Shown here: positions 1 through 7,206 of the stretch, one piece after another
Layout: every line of letters starts with the position of its first letter
Numbering within the stretch: position 1 is the stretch's first letter
From: Mxb001 sp049431945
GTDB taxonomy: Bacteria; Actinomycetota; Actinomycetes; S36-B12
NCBI GenBank assembly: GCA_049431945.1
Contig: JBMTDJ010000031.1
Location: 1 to 21,912 of the forward strand
Direction of reading: 5' to 3'
DNA length: 21,912 nt
Program-made: the position numbers and the translations under genes
Notes under the pieces: model-generated
What the model was told of the DNA's origin: nothing
The model's database searches: none
What the model saw: the letters and a program-made list of their open reading frames with translations, nothing else

Positions 1-3
1 GAG

Positions 4-19
4 CCCCGCTACAGCGGGG
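4..19 (-). terminator. Hairpin over the stop codon of the SDR gene
   Basis: CCCCGCT and AGCGGGG form a perfect seven-pair inverted repeat around a two-base centre (CCCCGC-TACA-GCGGGG as a folded hairpin). It contains the TAG stop of the dehydrogenase gene. No T-tract is visible, but actinobacterial terminators often lack one. It is a plausible end for the four-gene minus-strand cluster, although only three bases of downstream sequence are present. Confidence 0.45.
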
Positions 20-788
20 TGACATAGGCGCCGGAAATCCCGCCGTCCACGAGGAAATTCGACGCGGTGATGAACGACGAGTCGTCGCTGGCAAGGAACG
101 CCACCGCAGCGGCGATCTCCTCGGGCTCGCCGAAGCGGCCGAACGGAATGTGGACGTACCGGCGAGCGGCGCGCTCCGGATCCTTGGCGAAGAGCTCCAT
201 GAGCAGAGGGGTCTTCACCGGTCCGGGCGAGATCGCATTGACACGCACGCCCTGACGCGCGAACTGGACGCCAAGCTCGCGCGACATGGAGAGCACGCCA
301 CCTTTGGACGCGGTGTAGGAGATCTGAGATGTCGCGGCACCCATGGTGGCGACGAAGGATGCGACGTTGATGATCGAGCCCCGCCCCTGCTCGAGCATGT
401 ACGGCAGCGCCGCCTTGCAGCCGAGGTAGACCGACGTGAGGTTGACATCCTGGACGCGCTTCCACGCCTCGAGTCCGGTGTCAAGGATCGAGTCATCGTC
501 GGGAGGCGAGATACCGGCATTGTGAAAGGCGACGTCGATCGACCCGTAGGTATCGACGGCGACCTTGTACATCCGGTCGTTGTCCTCGGGCGAGGTCACG
601 TTGACCTGGACGAAGGTGCCTCCGACCTCGGCCGCAGCGGCCTCGCCCGCGGCCTCGTCCATGTCCGCGATGACGACGTTGGCGCCTTCGCTCGCGAGGC
701 GCTTGGCGGAGGCGAGGCCGATGCCACTCGCTCCCCCGGTGATGAGGGCGGTGCGGCCCACGAGGCGACGGCAGACGACGTCGGACAT
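9..788 (-). CDS. Short-chain dehydrogenase/reductase (SDR), probable alcohol dehydrogenase of an amine pathway
   Basis: This 259-residue protein is a complete classical SDR. The Rossmann glycine motif TGGASGIG is at residues 17-24, and Asp42 after the second strand favours NAD over NADP. An NNAG variant (HNAG) is at 89-92. The catalytic tetrad is Asn116, Ser144, Tyr158 and Lys162 (YTASK). ATG 788 is preceded by a good AGAAGGGA ribosome site, and the gene begins 15 bases after the aldehyde dehydrogenase stop, so the two are very likely co-transcribed. General annotation would call it 3-oxoacyl-ACP reductase-like. From its position behind a glutamine synthetase-like ligase and an aldehyde dehydrogenase, I infer that it oxidises a gamma-glutamylated amino alcohol to the aldehyde. 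Substrate is inference; family assignment is secure. Confidence 0.93.
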   Translation of the reverse strand: MSDVVCRRLVGRTALITGGASGIGLASAKRLASEGANVVIADMDEAAGEAAAAEVGGTFVQVNVTSPEDNDRMYKVAVDTYGSIDVAFHNAGISPPDDDSILDTGLEAWKRVQDVNLTSVYLGCKAALPYMLEQGRGSIINVASFVATMGAATSQISYTASKGGVLSMSRELGVQFARQGVRVNAISPGPVKTPLLMELFAKDPERAARRYVHIPFGRFGEPEEIAAAVAFLASDDSSFITASNFLVDGGISGAYVTPL

Positions 789-803
789 GACGGTCCCTTC
801 TGA

Positions 804-2156
804 TCAGTCGGTGGCGATGAAGACGTTCTTGGTCTCGGTGAACGCCTCGGGCGCGTCAGGACCGAGTTCGCGACCCAGGCCCGAGCGCTTGAATCCGCCG
901 AACGGCGTCCAGTAGCGCACGGAGGAGTGCGAATTGACCGAGAGGTTGCCCGACTCGACCCCCCGCGACACGCGCAGCGCTCGGCCGACGTCGCGGCTCC
1001 AGATGGAGCCCGACAGACCGAAGTCGGAGTCGTTGGCCATACGGATCGCGTCGGCCTCATTCTCAAACGGCATCACGGCGACCACAGGACCGAAGATCTC
1101 CTCGCGGTACGCGCGATCGGATTCCGAGGTCGGCACGATCACGGTGGGCGGGTACCAAAAGCCCGGGCCGTCGGGGCAGCTGCCACGGAAGGCAACCTGG
1201 GCGTCGTCGACATACGACGCGACCGTCTCCCGATGGGCGGACGTGATGAGGGGACCCATCTCGGCGGTGTCGAGTGCCGGGTCCTCGACGCGGACTCCCG
1301 CGACGGCTGGCTCCAGGAGGGACATGAAGCGGTCGAAGACGGAGCGCTCGACGAGGATGCGCGAGCGGGCGCAGCAGTCCTGGCCGGCATTGTCGAAGAC
1401 TCCGTAGGGCGCTGTGGCGGCCGCGCGCTCGAGGTCGGCATCGGCGAAGACGATGTTGGCGCTCTTGCCGCCGAGCTCCAAGGTGACTCGCTTGATCTGC
1501 GGAGCGCAGCCGGCCATGATCCGCTCGCCCACCTCGGTCGATCCCGTGAAGACGACCTTGCGCACGAGCGGGTGGGTGACGAAGCGCTCGCCGACGACCG
1601 AGCCCTTGCCTGGCACGACGGTGAAGACGCCCTCGGGGATGCCGGCCTCGAGGGCGAGCTCGCCGAGGCGGATCGCGGTGAGAGGGGTCACTTCCGCTGG
1701 CTTGAGCACGACGGTGCAGCCCGCGGCGAGCGCGGGTGCGAAGCCCCAGCCCGCGATGGGCATCGGGAAATTCCAGGGCACGATGATTCCGACGACGCCG
1801 ATGGGCTCGTGGAAGGTCATGTCGACTCCGCCGGCCACGGGGATCTGCCGACCGAACAATCGCTCGGGCGATCCCGAGTAATACGCGAGGACATCGCGGA
1901 CGTTGCCAGCCTCCCAGCGAGCATTGCTGATGGTGTGTCCGGAGTTGGCTACCTCGAGCTGCGCGAGTTCCTCGATATGGTCATCGACCACCTGGCTGAA
2001 GCGACGCAAGAGGCGCGCACGGTCGCCGGGGCTGACCGCCTTCCATGCGTCGAACGCCTCAGAGGCTCGCGCTATGGCGGCGTCGGCCTCCTCGAGCGAG
2101 GTGGGGGGCACGTCGGCGATCTGGGTCCCGGTGACGGGACTGATGACGGCGGTCAC
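804..2156 (-). CDS. NAD(P)-dependent aldehyde dehydrogenase
   Basis: The protein is a full-length ALDH superfamily member of 450 residues. PWNFP is at about 127-131, the general-base Glu is in ELGGK at about 227, and the nucleophile Cys is in GQDC at about 261, followed by the FGPV motif of the C-terminal half. I chose GTG 2156 because it overlaps the TGA of the upstream ligase as GTGA, a classic translational-coupling junction. A longer reading from 2186 would add ten residues lying wholly inside the ligase gene. The order ligase > ALDH > SDR resembles Puu-type amine catabolism, where such an enzyme oxidises a gamma-glutamyl aldehyde to the acid. In this cluster the likely product is gamma-glutamyl-glycine if the substrate is ethanolamine. 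Substrate is inferred, not visible. Confidence 0.93.
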   Translation of the reverse strand: MTAVISPVTGTQIADVPPTSLEEADAAIARASEAFDAWKAVSPGDRARLLRRFSQVVDDHIEELAQLEVANSGHTISNARWEAGNVRDVLAYYSGSPERLFGRQIPVAGGVDMTFHEPIGVVGIIVPWNFPMPIAGWGFAPALAAGCTVVLKPAEVTPLTAIRLGELALEAGIPEGVFTVVPGKGSVVGERFVTHPLVRKVVFTGSTEVGERIMAGCAPQIKRVTLELGGKSANIVFADADLERAAATAPYGVFDNAGQDCCARSRILVERSVFDRFMSLLEPAVAGVRVEDPALDTAEMGPLITSAHRETVASYVDDAQVAFRGSCPDGPGFWYPPTVIVPTSESDRAYREEIFGPVVAVMPFENEADAIRMANDSDFGLSGSIWSRDVGRALRVSRGVESGNLSVNSHSSVRYWTPFGGFKRSGLGRELGPDAPEAFTETKNVFIATD

Positions 2157-3517
2157 AGTCGCTCGAACCCGCGGTAGCGCTCCCAATCAGTCACCGCTTT
2201 GCCGAAGGCCTCGAGTTCCACGCGGCCCATCCTGGCGTAGTGGGCCTGGACCTCCTCGCCGAACGTGTCGCGGATCCAGTCCGAGCCCTCCCAGAGTTCA
2301 ACCGCGCGCGCGAGACTGTCCGGCACCCGAGCAGCATCGGCGACGTAGGCATTGCCCTCGAAGGCCGGCTCGAGGGGCAGCTGGCGATCGATCCCGTCCA
2401 GGCCGGCGGCGATGATTCCTGCGACTGCGAGGTAGGGGTTGACGTCGCCTCCGGGAACTCGGTTCTCCAGGCGCAGCGACGGTCCGTGACCGACGAGGCG
2501 CAAAGCGCAGGTGCGATTGTCACGACCCCACTTGATGGCGGTGGGAGCGAATGAGCCCTCGACGTACCGCTTGTAGGAGTTGATCTGCGGCGCGAAGAGG
2601 AGGGTGAGCTCCTCGAGGTGCGCGAGCTGCCCCGCGATGAACGACCGCCCCAATGCCGACATGCCGTCCGGCGCCGAATCATCGGCCATGACCATGTCAC
2701 CGTCGAGCCCGCGGAAGGACAGGTGGATGTGACAGGAGTTGCCCTCGCGCTCGTTGTACTTCGCCATAAAGGTGAGCGACACATCCTCCTGCGCCGCGAT
2801 CTCCTTTGCGCCGGTCTTGTAGACGGTGTGGCGATCGCAGGTGACGAGAGCCTCGTTGTACTTGAAGGCAATCTCGTGCTGGCCGAAGTTGCACTCCCCC
2901 TTGGCGCTCTCGACCTCCAGGCCGGCGCCGGCCATGCCGAGACGGATACGCCGCAGGAGCGGCTCGACCCGAGCCCCTCCGAGGATCGAGTAGTCGACGT
3001 TGTAGAGATTGGCCGGCGTGAGATCCCGATAGCCGGACTCCCACGCCTCCTCGTAGCTGTCGAGGAAGACGATGAACTCGAGTTCGGTCCCGACGTACGC
3101 CGCCATCCCGGCATCGGCGAGACGATCGATCTGGCGTCGCAGCACTTGGCGGGGCGACGCGACGACATCGGAGCCGTCCTCCCACAGGACATCGCAGAGG
3201 ACGCCCACGGCGCCTTCCTGCCAGGGAATGCGATGCAGTGTCGAGAGGTCAGGGCGCATCACCATGTCGCCGTAGCCCGAATCCCAGGATGACATGGCGT
3301 AGCCGGGCACCGTGTTCATGTCGATGTCGACAGCGAGCAGGTAATTGCAGCCCTCGGTCCCGTGAGCGAGGACCTCGTGAACGAAGTGGTCGGCATGGAT
3401 ACGCTTGCCCTGCATCCGACCCTGCATGTCCGTGATCCCGACGACCACGGTGTCGATGAGCCCCTCGTCGACTTCGCGCTTGAGCGTGTCGACGTCCAGG
3501 GGAATCGGACGTGCCAT
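2153..3517 (-). CDS. Glutamine synthetase-like gamma-glutamyl-amine ligase (GlnA3/GlnA4 type)
   Basis: The 454-residue protein has the glutamine synthetase fold. It shows TELEF near residue 145, GECNFGQHE, the metal- and ATP-site strand GNSCHIHLSF, NSYKRYV, the arginine segment WGRDNRTCALR and RLENRVPGGDVNPYL. The adenylylation-site motif around NLYDLP of true GlnA is not present, which suits a catabolic gamma-glutamyl ligase rather than the ammonia-assimilating enzyme. The start is ATG 3517, placed five bases after a perfect AGGAGG; an in-frame GTG at 3523 would overlap that site. Known relatives are PuuA (putrescine) and Streptomyces GlnA3 (polyamines) and GlnA4 (ethanolamine). The ethanolamine-type permease upstream makes gamma-glutamyl-ethanolamide the favoured product, but polyamines remain possible. 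Confidence 0.92.
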   Translation of the reverse strand: MARPIPLDVDTLKREVDEGLIDTVVVGITDMQGRMQGKRIHADHFVHEVLAHGTEGCNYLLAVDIDMNTVPGYAMSSWDSGYGDMVMRPDLSTLHRIPWQEGAVGVLCDVLWEDGSDVVASPRQVLRRQIDRLADAGMAAYVGTELEFIVFLDSYEEAWESGYRDLTPANLYNVDYSILGGARVEPLLRRIRLGMAGAGLEVESAKGECNFGQHEIAFKYNEALVTCDRHTVYKTGAKEIAAQEDVSLTFMAKYNEREGNSCHIHLSFRGLDGDMVMADDSAPDGMSALGRSFIAGQLAHLEELTLLFAPQINSYKRYVEGSFAPTAIKWGRDNRTCALRLVGHGPSLRLENRVPGGDVNPYLAVAGIIAAGLDGIDRQLPLEPAFEGNAYVADAARVPDSLARAVELWEGSDWIRDTFGEEVQAHYARMGRVELEAFGKAVTDWERYRGFERL

Positions 3518-3546
3518 GCACACCTCCTGTGTCAGGCTCGAATGAC

Positions 3547-3583
3547 CCGGGGGCGAGACGCCTTCGCGACGACCCGCCCCCGG
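3547..3583 (-). other. GC-rich intercistronic hairpin between permease and ligase genes
   Basis: CCGGGGGCG and CGCCCCCGG form a perfect nine-pair stem around a 19-base loop in the 76-base gap between the permease stop and the ligase ribosome site. No TANNNT box is visible downstream of it, so it is more likely an attenuator, partial terminator or RNA-processing/stability element within one transcript than the border of two transcription units. Confidence 0.5.
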
Positions 3584-3599
3584 ACACTACTGCTGGCCG

Positions 3600-5174
3600 C
3601 TAGTCCTTGGGCGGGAAGAACTCCTCCTTGCCCGACTCCTCGAGGGTCTCGACCACGTCGTAGCCCTCGGTCTCGGGATGCCCGTGAACTCCGCCGGATA
3701 TGGCGTACTCCTCTTCGGGGGACAGCACGAGTCGCTTGCGCCCGAAGAGCGCGAAGAGCACCAGGCCCACGACGTAGACGATCGCCACCCAGAGGACGAC
3801 CGAACGGTAGTCCGCATTGAACGGCATGAGAATCAAGGTGACGAGCGCGATGACCCCGGCGATGAGGGCGCCCACGATGCCCACCGGACTGCGGTAGGGG
3901 CGCGAGACGCTCGGGAACTTGCTGCGCAGGATGAGGAAGGAGATCATCTGCAGCAGGTAGGCGATCACGGCACCGAACACCGCAATGAGCAGAAGCGCGT
4001 TGGCGGCATTCACGTAGGGTGCCTCCTCGGCCCCGTAGGCGATGGCCCCCAGGCCGAAGATGAGGACGACGCCCACCACCGCACTCGCAATGAGTGCGAC
4101 GTAAGGCGTCTTGCGCGCACCCGTCAGGGACAGGAACTTCGGGTAGTAGCCCGCGCGGGACAGGGAATACACATTGCGCCCCGCGGCAAACATGATGCCC
4201 TGGAACGACGCGATGAGACCCGCAAGGGCCATGAGCGAGAGCAGCGCGGCGATGTCACTGTTGGGGAAGATGGCGCGGAATCCATCGAGGATGGGCTCGC
4301 CACTCTCGGAGATCGCTGCGGCGCCCAGCACGCCCGGATTGAGGATAAGCACGAGCAGGGCCGTGACCACCAGGGTGAACATGCCCGCGATGGAACCCTT
4401 GGGGATGTCCTTGGCCGGATCATGGGTCTCCTCCGCTGCAAGCGGCAGCTCCTCGATGCCGAGGAAGAACCAGATGGCGAACGGCATCGCGAGGAAGATC
4501 CCCAGGAAGCCGTAGGGCAGGAAGGTGCTCCCGCCCGCCTCGGGCACGATGTCGAAGAGGTTGTCGACGCTGAACTTGCCGGAGAAGAGGGCCGACACGA
4601 AGAAGATCGCGAGGACCGCGAGCGAGATGATCGCGATTGCGAAGGCGAATCTGAAGGATGCCGCAGCGCCCGCTGCATTCAACGCGACGAAGATGACGTA
4701 GATGATGACGACCCAGAGCAGGATCGGTAGCGATACGCCGAACAGCTCCGCCACGATGGCATCGGCGTATAGCGCGGCGAAAGTACCCACCACCGCGGTG
4801 GTGATGACGTACTCGACGGTTTCTGCGAAGCCGGTGATGAAGCCACCCCACGGTCCCATGGCCGAGCGAGCGAACGAGTATGCGCCACCCGTGTGCGGCA
4901 TGGCCGCACTCATCTCGGCAATGCTGTAGATCATGAGCACGTACATCAGACCGATGATGAGAGTGGCGATAAGCATGCCACCCCAGCCGGCATTGCCGAT
5001 GCCGAAGTTCCATCCTGAGAAGTCGCCAGAGATGACCGCGGCAACGCCGAGGCCCCACAGCGAAGCCGCGCCGGCGTACCTCTTGAGGCCACGCTTTTCG
5101 AAGTAGTCCTTACCCGCGTGGGTGTACTCCACACCCGACACGGCCATGCCTTTGTCTGCTGAGTTATCGCCCAC
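3600..5174 (-). CDS. APC-family permease, ethanolamine permease-like
   Basis: The 524-residue protein belongs to the amino acid-polyamine-organocation family, with about twelve hydrophobic helices. The N-terminal third carries the pattern I associate with ethanolamine permeases: DYFEKRGLKRYAG, then SLWGLGVAAVISGDF, GWNFG, SIAEMSAAMPHTGGAYSFAR and MGPWGGF. The tail is acidic and hydrophilic. GTG 5174 is chosen because AGGAGG lies just four bases upstream; ATG 5147 (MAVSGVEY) is the alternative, with a weaker site. Longer upstream readings run antisense-like through untranslated and hydrolase sequence and are rejected. It is the first gene of the amine cluster and would import the substrate for the ligase downstream. 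Ethanolamine is inferred from motif resemblance; a choline-derived or polyamine substrate is less likely. Confidence 0.9.
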   Translation of the reverse strand: MGDNSADKGMAVSGVEYTHAGKDYFEKRGLKRYAGAASLWGLGVAAVISGDFSGWNFGIGNAGWGGMLIATLIIGLMYVLMIYSIAEMSAAMPHTGGAYSFARSAMGPWGGFITGFAETVEYVITTAVVGTFAALYADAIVAELFGVSLPILLWVVIIYVIFVALNAAGAAASFRFAFAIAIISLAVLAIFFVSALFSGKFSVDNLFDIVPEAGGSTFLPYGFLGIFLAMPFAIWFFLGIEELPLAAEETHDPAKDIPKGSIAGMFTLVVTALLVLILNPGVLGAAAISESGEPILDGFRAIFPNSDIAALLSLMALAGLIASFQGIMFAAGRNVYSLSRAGYYPKFLSLTGARKTPYVALIASAVVGVVLIFGLGAIAYGAEEAPYVNAANALLLIAVFGAVIAYLLQMISFLILRSKFPSVSRPYRSPVGIVGALIAGVIALVTLILMPFNADYRSVVLWVAIVYVVGLVLFALFGRKRLVLSPEEEYAISGGVHGHPETEGYDVVETLEESGKEEFFPPKD

Positions 5175-5198
5175 GGATCCTCCTGGTGTCCGGGCTAT

Positions 5199-5254
5199 CC
5201 CGACAGCGAGCGCGCTCGCGACCCCGTCGGGCGGGCAGGACGGGGGACCTGCCC
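5199..5254 (-). other. Two inverted repeats in the permease upstream region
   Basis: The 118-base gap between hydrolase stop and permease start holds no gene. It contains a perfect seven-pair repeat, GGGCAGG/CCTGCCC (5233-5239 with 5248-5254, loop of 8). It also contains a 14-base perfect palindrome, GCGAGCGCGCTCGC (5206-5219), enclosed by CCCGAC/GTCGGG (5199-5204 with 5226-5231). On the minus strand these lie after the hydrolase stop and before the permease ribosome site, so they may be the hydrolase terminator, a leader attenuator, or (for the palindrome) a regulator site. Confidence 0.5.
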
Positions 5255-5263
5255 TTGCGCGGA

Positions 5264-5269
5264 AGGGTA
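5264..5269 (-). promoter_or_regulatory. Candidate -10 box for the amine cluster
   Basis: TACCCT on the minus strand is the best TANNNT match upstream of the permease. It would give a leader of roughly 80 bases containing both inverted repeats. A single hexamer in GC-rich DNA is weak evidence. Confidence 0.25.
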
Positions 5270-5292
5270 GGGATCGCCGGGCGGTGCGGAGG

Positions 5293-6198
5293 CTAAATGC
5301 CCGAAGACACGCGGGCGAACCGATCGGCCCACAGGCCGGCCACGAGGTCCGGGTGCTCCATCTGGGCCACGTGGCCGCAGTCGTCGAGGAGCACCACCTC
5401 GACGTCGGCGAACTCGCGGGCCGCGCGCGAGGCCCCCCGCGCGTCGACCAGCACATCGTCCTCGCCGTAGATCGCCAGCACTGGCTGCGCGACGCGACGG
5501 GCGAGTCGCCAGGGGCGCTCCGGGCCGCGGTCGGCAAACGTGGCGAGCAGTCCGCGGAGCGAACGGAGGAACGCATCGATCGCATAGGGCATCGCATCGC
5601 GATCGGCAGCCTCGACCACGAGAGCGTCGCGCAGGTTCGCCGGCACTCGACTCGGATCCGTAGTGCACGCATCAAGCGTGGCCTGCACACGCTGCTCCAC
5701 CGGCACAGCGGCGTAGCGTCGGACCAGCGACTCTCCGACTCCGGGTATCGCCACCACCGGAAGGTGCACATTGCCTCGACCGACGCGCACGGAAGGAAGC
5801 GCCGGCGAGATCAAGGTGACGGACGCCACGAGATCAGGTCGACGCGCAGCGAGCTGAACAGCGACGGCGCCACCCATCGAGTTGCCGAAGAGGTCCACCG
5901 GCGCGTTGATGCCACCACGCTCACGCCACTGCTCGATCGCCGCTGCAACGACGCGCGCGTGTCCTCTCGGCGTGTAGTCCCCGTCACGTGGCGGCGGAGA
6001 CGTGCCGAACCCCGGGAGGTCCAGGGCGAGAGCAGTCACCTCCCCATCGAGGCGGTCAAGGAGCGGCAGCCAGTTGAGGGACGAACCGCCAAGGCCGTGA
6101 ACGAGCACAGCGGGACGAGGGCCCGATCCCGCCTCACGGACGTGGACCTCACCCACAGCGAGAGCCCAGCGCTCAGCGGGAGGGATGGGTGGCGTCAC
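5293..6198 (-). CDS. Alpha/beta-fold hydrolase
   Basis: The protein has the oxyanion-region motif HGLGGSS, the nucleophile elbow GNSMGG (Ser about 107 from this start), an acid in YGEDD and the catalytic His in CGHVAQMEHP. This is a complete triad in the usual order, and a cap region lies between the elbow and the acid. The start is uncertain. GTG 6198 (about 301 residues) leaves 74 bases for the divergent TetR promoter and has TCTCAT six bases upstream. GTG 6249 would extend it by 17 Pro/Arg-rich residues and leave only 23 bases between the genes. The substrate cannot be read from the sequence. Divergence from a TetR gene suggests possible control by that regulator, but that TetR is syntenic with DUF3107, so the link is not strong. 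Confidence 0.87.
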   Translation of the reverse strand: MTPPIPPAERWALAVGEVHVREAGSGPRPAVLVHGLGGSSLNWLPLLDRLDGEVTALALDLPGFGTSPPPRDGDYTPRGHARVVAAAIEQWRERGGINAPVDLFGNSMGGAVAVQLAARRPDLVASVTLISPALPSVRVGRGNVHLPVVAIPGVGESLVRRYAAVPVEQRVQATLDACTTDPSRVPANLRDALVVEAADRDAMPYAIDAFLRSLRGLLATFADRGPERPWRLARRVAQPVLAIYGEDDVLVDARGASRAAREFADVEVVLLDDCGHVAQMEHPDLVAGLWADRFARVSSGI

Positions 6199-6260
6199 CA
6201 CGCCATGAGACCACGGCGGACGCGCGCTTGCAGGACGAGGGGTGGGCACGGATCGGGCAC

Positions 6261-6266
6261 TAGTCT
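6261..6266 (+). promoter_or_regulatory. -10 box of the TetR gene (leaderless)
   Basis: TAGTCT ends exactly six bases before the GTG start at 6273, so transcription would begin at the start codon. No ribosome site is present. The box overlaps the small palindrome ACTAGT (6260-6265), a possible but weak operator. Confidence 0.65.
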
Positions 6267-6272
6267 GGGCGG

Positions 6273-6920
6273 GTGACCGTGGCCGATGATGCGCGCCGGG
6301 CCGACGCCCCCTCCGGACTCGCCCGACTGCCCCGCGAGGAGCGCCGGGCGCAGGTCCTTCGTGCCGCCCGCGAGGTCTTCGTCGCCCAGGGGTACCACAC
6401 CGCGGCCATGGACGACATCGCTGAGCGGGCCGGGGTCAGCAAGCCAGTCCTCTACCAGCACTTCCCCGGCAAGTTGGACCTCTACGTCGCCCTCCTCGAC
6501 GATGGAATCGCGGTCCTCCTCGACACCTTGCGCACGGCCATCGAGGCCACGACGGACAACAAGCAGCGCGTGCGCGGCGCGATCTCGGCGTACTTCGCCT
6601 TCGTCGACGACCCAGACGGCGCGTACCGCCTGGTGTTCGAAAGCGATCTCACCAATGAACCCGCGGTGAGGTACCGCGTGGAGGCGGCTGACGACGAGTG
6701 CTCGCTCATCCTCGGACGCGTCATCGCCGAGGACACCGGCCTATCTGCCGACCAGGCCGAGCTCCTCGCCTCTGGGCTCCTGGGAATGGCGCAGATTGCT
6801 GCTCGGCGATGGCTTCGCGAGGAGCCGCGAATGCCGCGAGACGCGGCGGTCGACCTCATCGCCGGTCTCGGCTGGCGCGGCATCGGCGGCTTCCCCCTCT
6901 CTCACCCCCCGGCGCCCTGA
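6273..6920 (+). CDS. TetR/AcrR-family transcriptional regulator
   Basis: The 215-residue protein has a typical N-terminal TetR helix-turn-helix. It starts with REERRAQVLRAAREVF, then the recognition region GYHTAAMDDIAERAGVSKPVLYQHFPGK at about residues 41-68, followed by an all-helical ligand domain. The last 20 residues (GWRGIGGFPLSHPP) are rich in Gly and Pro. The GTG start is supported by the -10 box six bases upstream. DUF3107 follows after 39 bases. This pair matches, from memory, Rv3208-Rv3208A of M. tuberculosis, which suggests the neighbourhood is ancient. The ligand and targets are unknown; autoregulation and control of the divergent hydrolase are possibilities. Confidence 0.92.
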   Translation: MTVADDARRADAPSGLARLPREERRAQVLRAAREVFVAQGYHTAAMDDIAERAGVSKPVLYQHFPGKLDLYVALLDDGIAVLLDTLRTAIEATTDNKQRVRGAISAYFAFVDDPDGAYRLVFESDLTNEPAVRYRVEAADDECSLILGRVIAEDTGLSADQAELLASGLLGMAQIAARRWLREEPRMPRDAAVDLIAGLGWRGIGGFPLSHPPAP

Positions 6921-6934
6921 GCGATCCGCCGGGC

Positions 6935-6940
6935 TAGCCT
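6935..6940 (+). promoter_or_regulatory. -10 box of the DUF3107 gene
   Basis: TAGCCT lies 19 bases before the GTG start. Unlike most promoters here, it leaves room for a short leader that carries AAGGAGG at 6949-6955. Confidence 0.5.
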
Positions 6941-6959
6941 GGGGAGCGAAGGAGGATCC

Positions 6960-7181
6960 GTGGAGATCAAGATCGGCGTTCAGCAGACCGCGCGCGAGAT
7001 CGCGCTGGAGTCAGAGCAGTCCCCCGACGACATCGATGCGGCGGTCCGCAAGGCCATCGCCGAGGGCGGCATCCTCAGTCTTGAAGACGACAAGGGGCGC
7101 CGCGTCATGGTGCCTGCCGACCGCCTCGCCTACGTCGAGATCAGCCCGGCCACCGCGCGCCGGGTGGGCTTCGGCACCTAG
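6960..7181 (+). CDS. DUF3107 family protein
   Basis: The 73-residue acidic protein begins MEIKIGVQQTAREI and contains SPDDIDAAVRKAI and DDKGRRVMVPADRLAYVEI, matching the DUF3107 family (M. tuberculosis Rv3208A/TB9.4 type) along its full length. GTG 6960 follows a strong AAGGAGG with four-base spacing. It is small and soluble, with no signal peptide or membrane segment, and its molecular function is not established. The repeated association with a TetR gene on one side and a ferritin-fold/helicase pair on the other is the only clue. Its stop codon sits inside a hairpin that probably ends transcription. Confidence 0.9.
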   Translation: MEIKIGVQQTAREIALESEQSPDDIDAAVRKAIAEGGILSLEDDKGRRVMVPADRLAYVEISPATARRVGFGT

Positions 7182-7206
7182 GCGGAGGTGCTCGCAGGAG
7201 CGAGCA
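7174..7206. terminator. Overlapping hairpins between convergent DUF3107 and ferritin-fold genes
   Basis: Two alternative stems cover the 25-base junction. GCACCT/AGGTGC (7174-7179 with 7186-7191) spans the DUF3107 stop. TGCTCGC-AGGA-GCGAGCA (7189-7206), a perfect seven-pair stem, abuts the stop of the opposing gene. They overlap by three bases, so only one forms at a time. A bidirectional terminator is the simplest reading. Confidence 0.6.

Noticed and set aside
927..2177. 416-codon open frame on the plus strand opposite the aldehyde dehydrogenase gene
   Set aside because: It is a GC-rich shadow of a clear ALDH gene. The translation is rich in Arg, Gly, Asp and His without any recognisable domain.
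3678..4730. 350-codon plus-strand open frame opposite the permease
   Set aside because: It is very rich in Asp, Glu, His and Arg, which is what the complement of hydrophobic membrane-protein codons produces.
1..5290. Ethanolamine microcompartment or EutBC-type system
   Set aside because: No shell protein, EutB or EutC is present. The permease motifs alone do not imply that pathway, and the ligase points to gamma-glutamylation.
5148..5771. Extension of the permease frame upstream to 5771
   Set aside because: It runs through the inverted repeats and the hydrolase gene in the wrong frame with Arg/Ser-rich composition. GTG 5174 with AGGAGG, or ATG 5147, fits the family N-terminus.
6258..6268. 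ACTAGT palindrome as a TetR operator between hydrolase and TetR genes
   Set aside because: A six-base palindrome is too short to support an operator. It is mentioned only as overlapping the -10 box.
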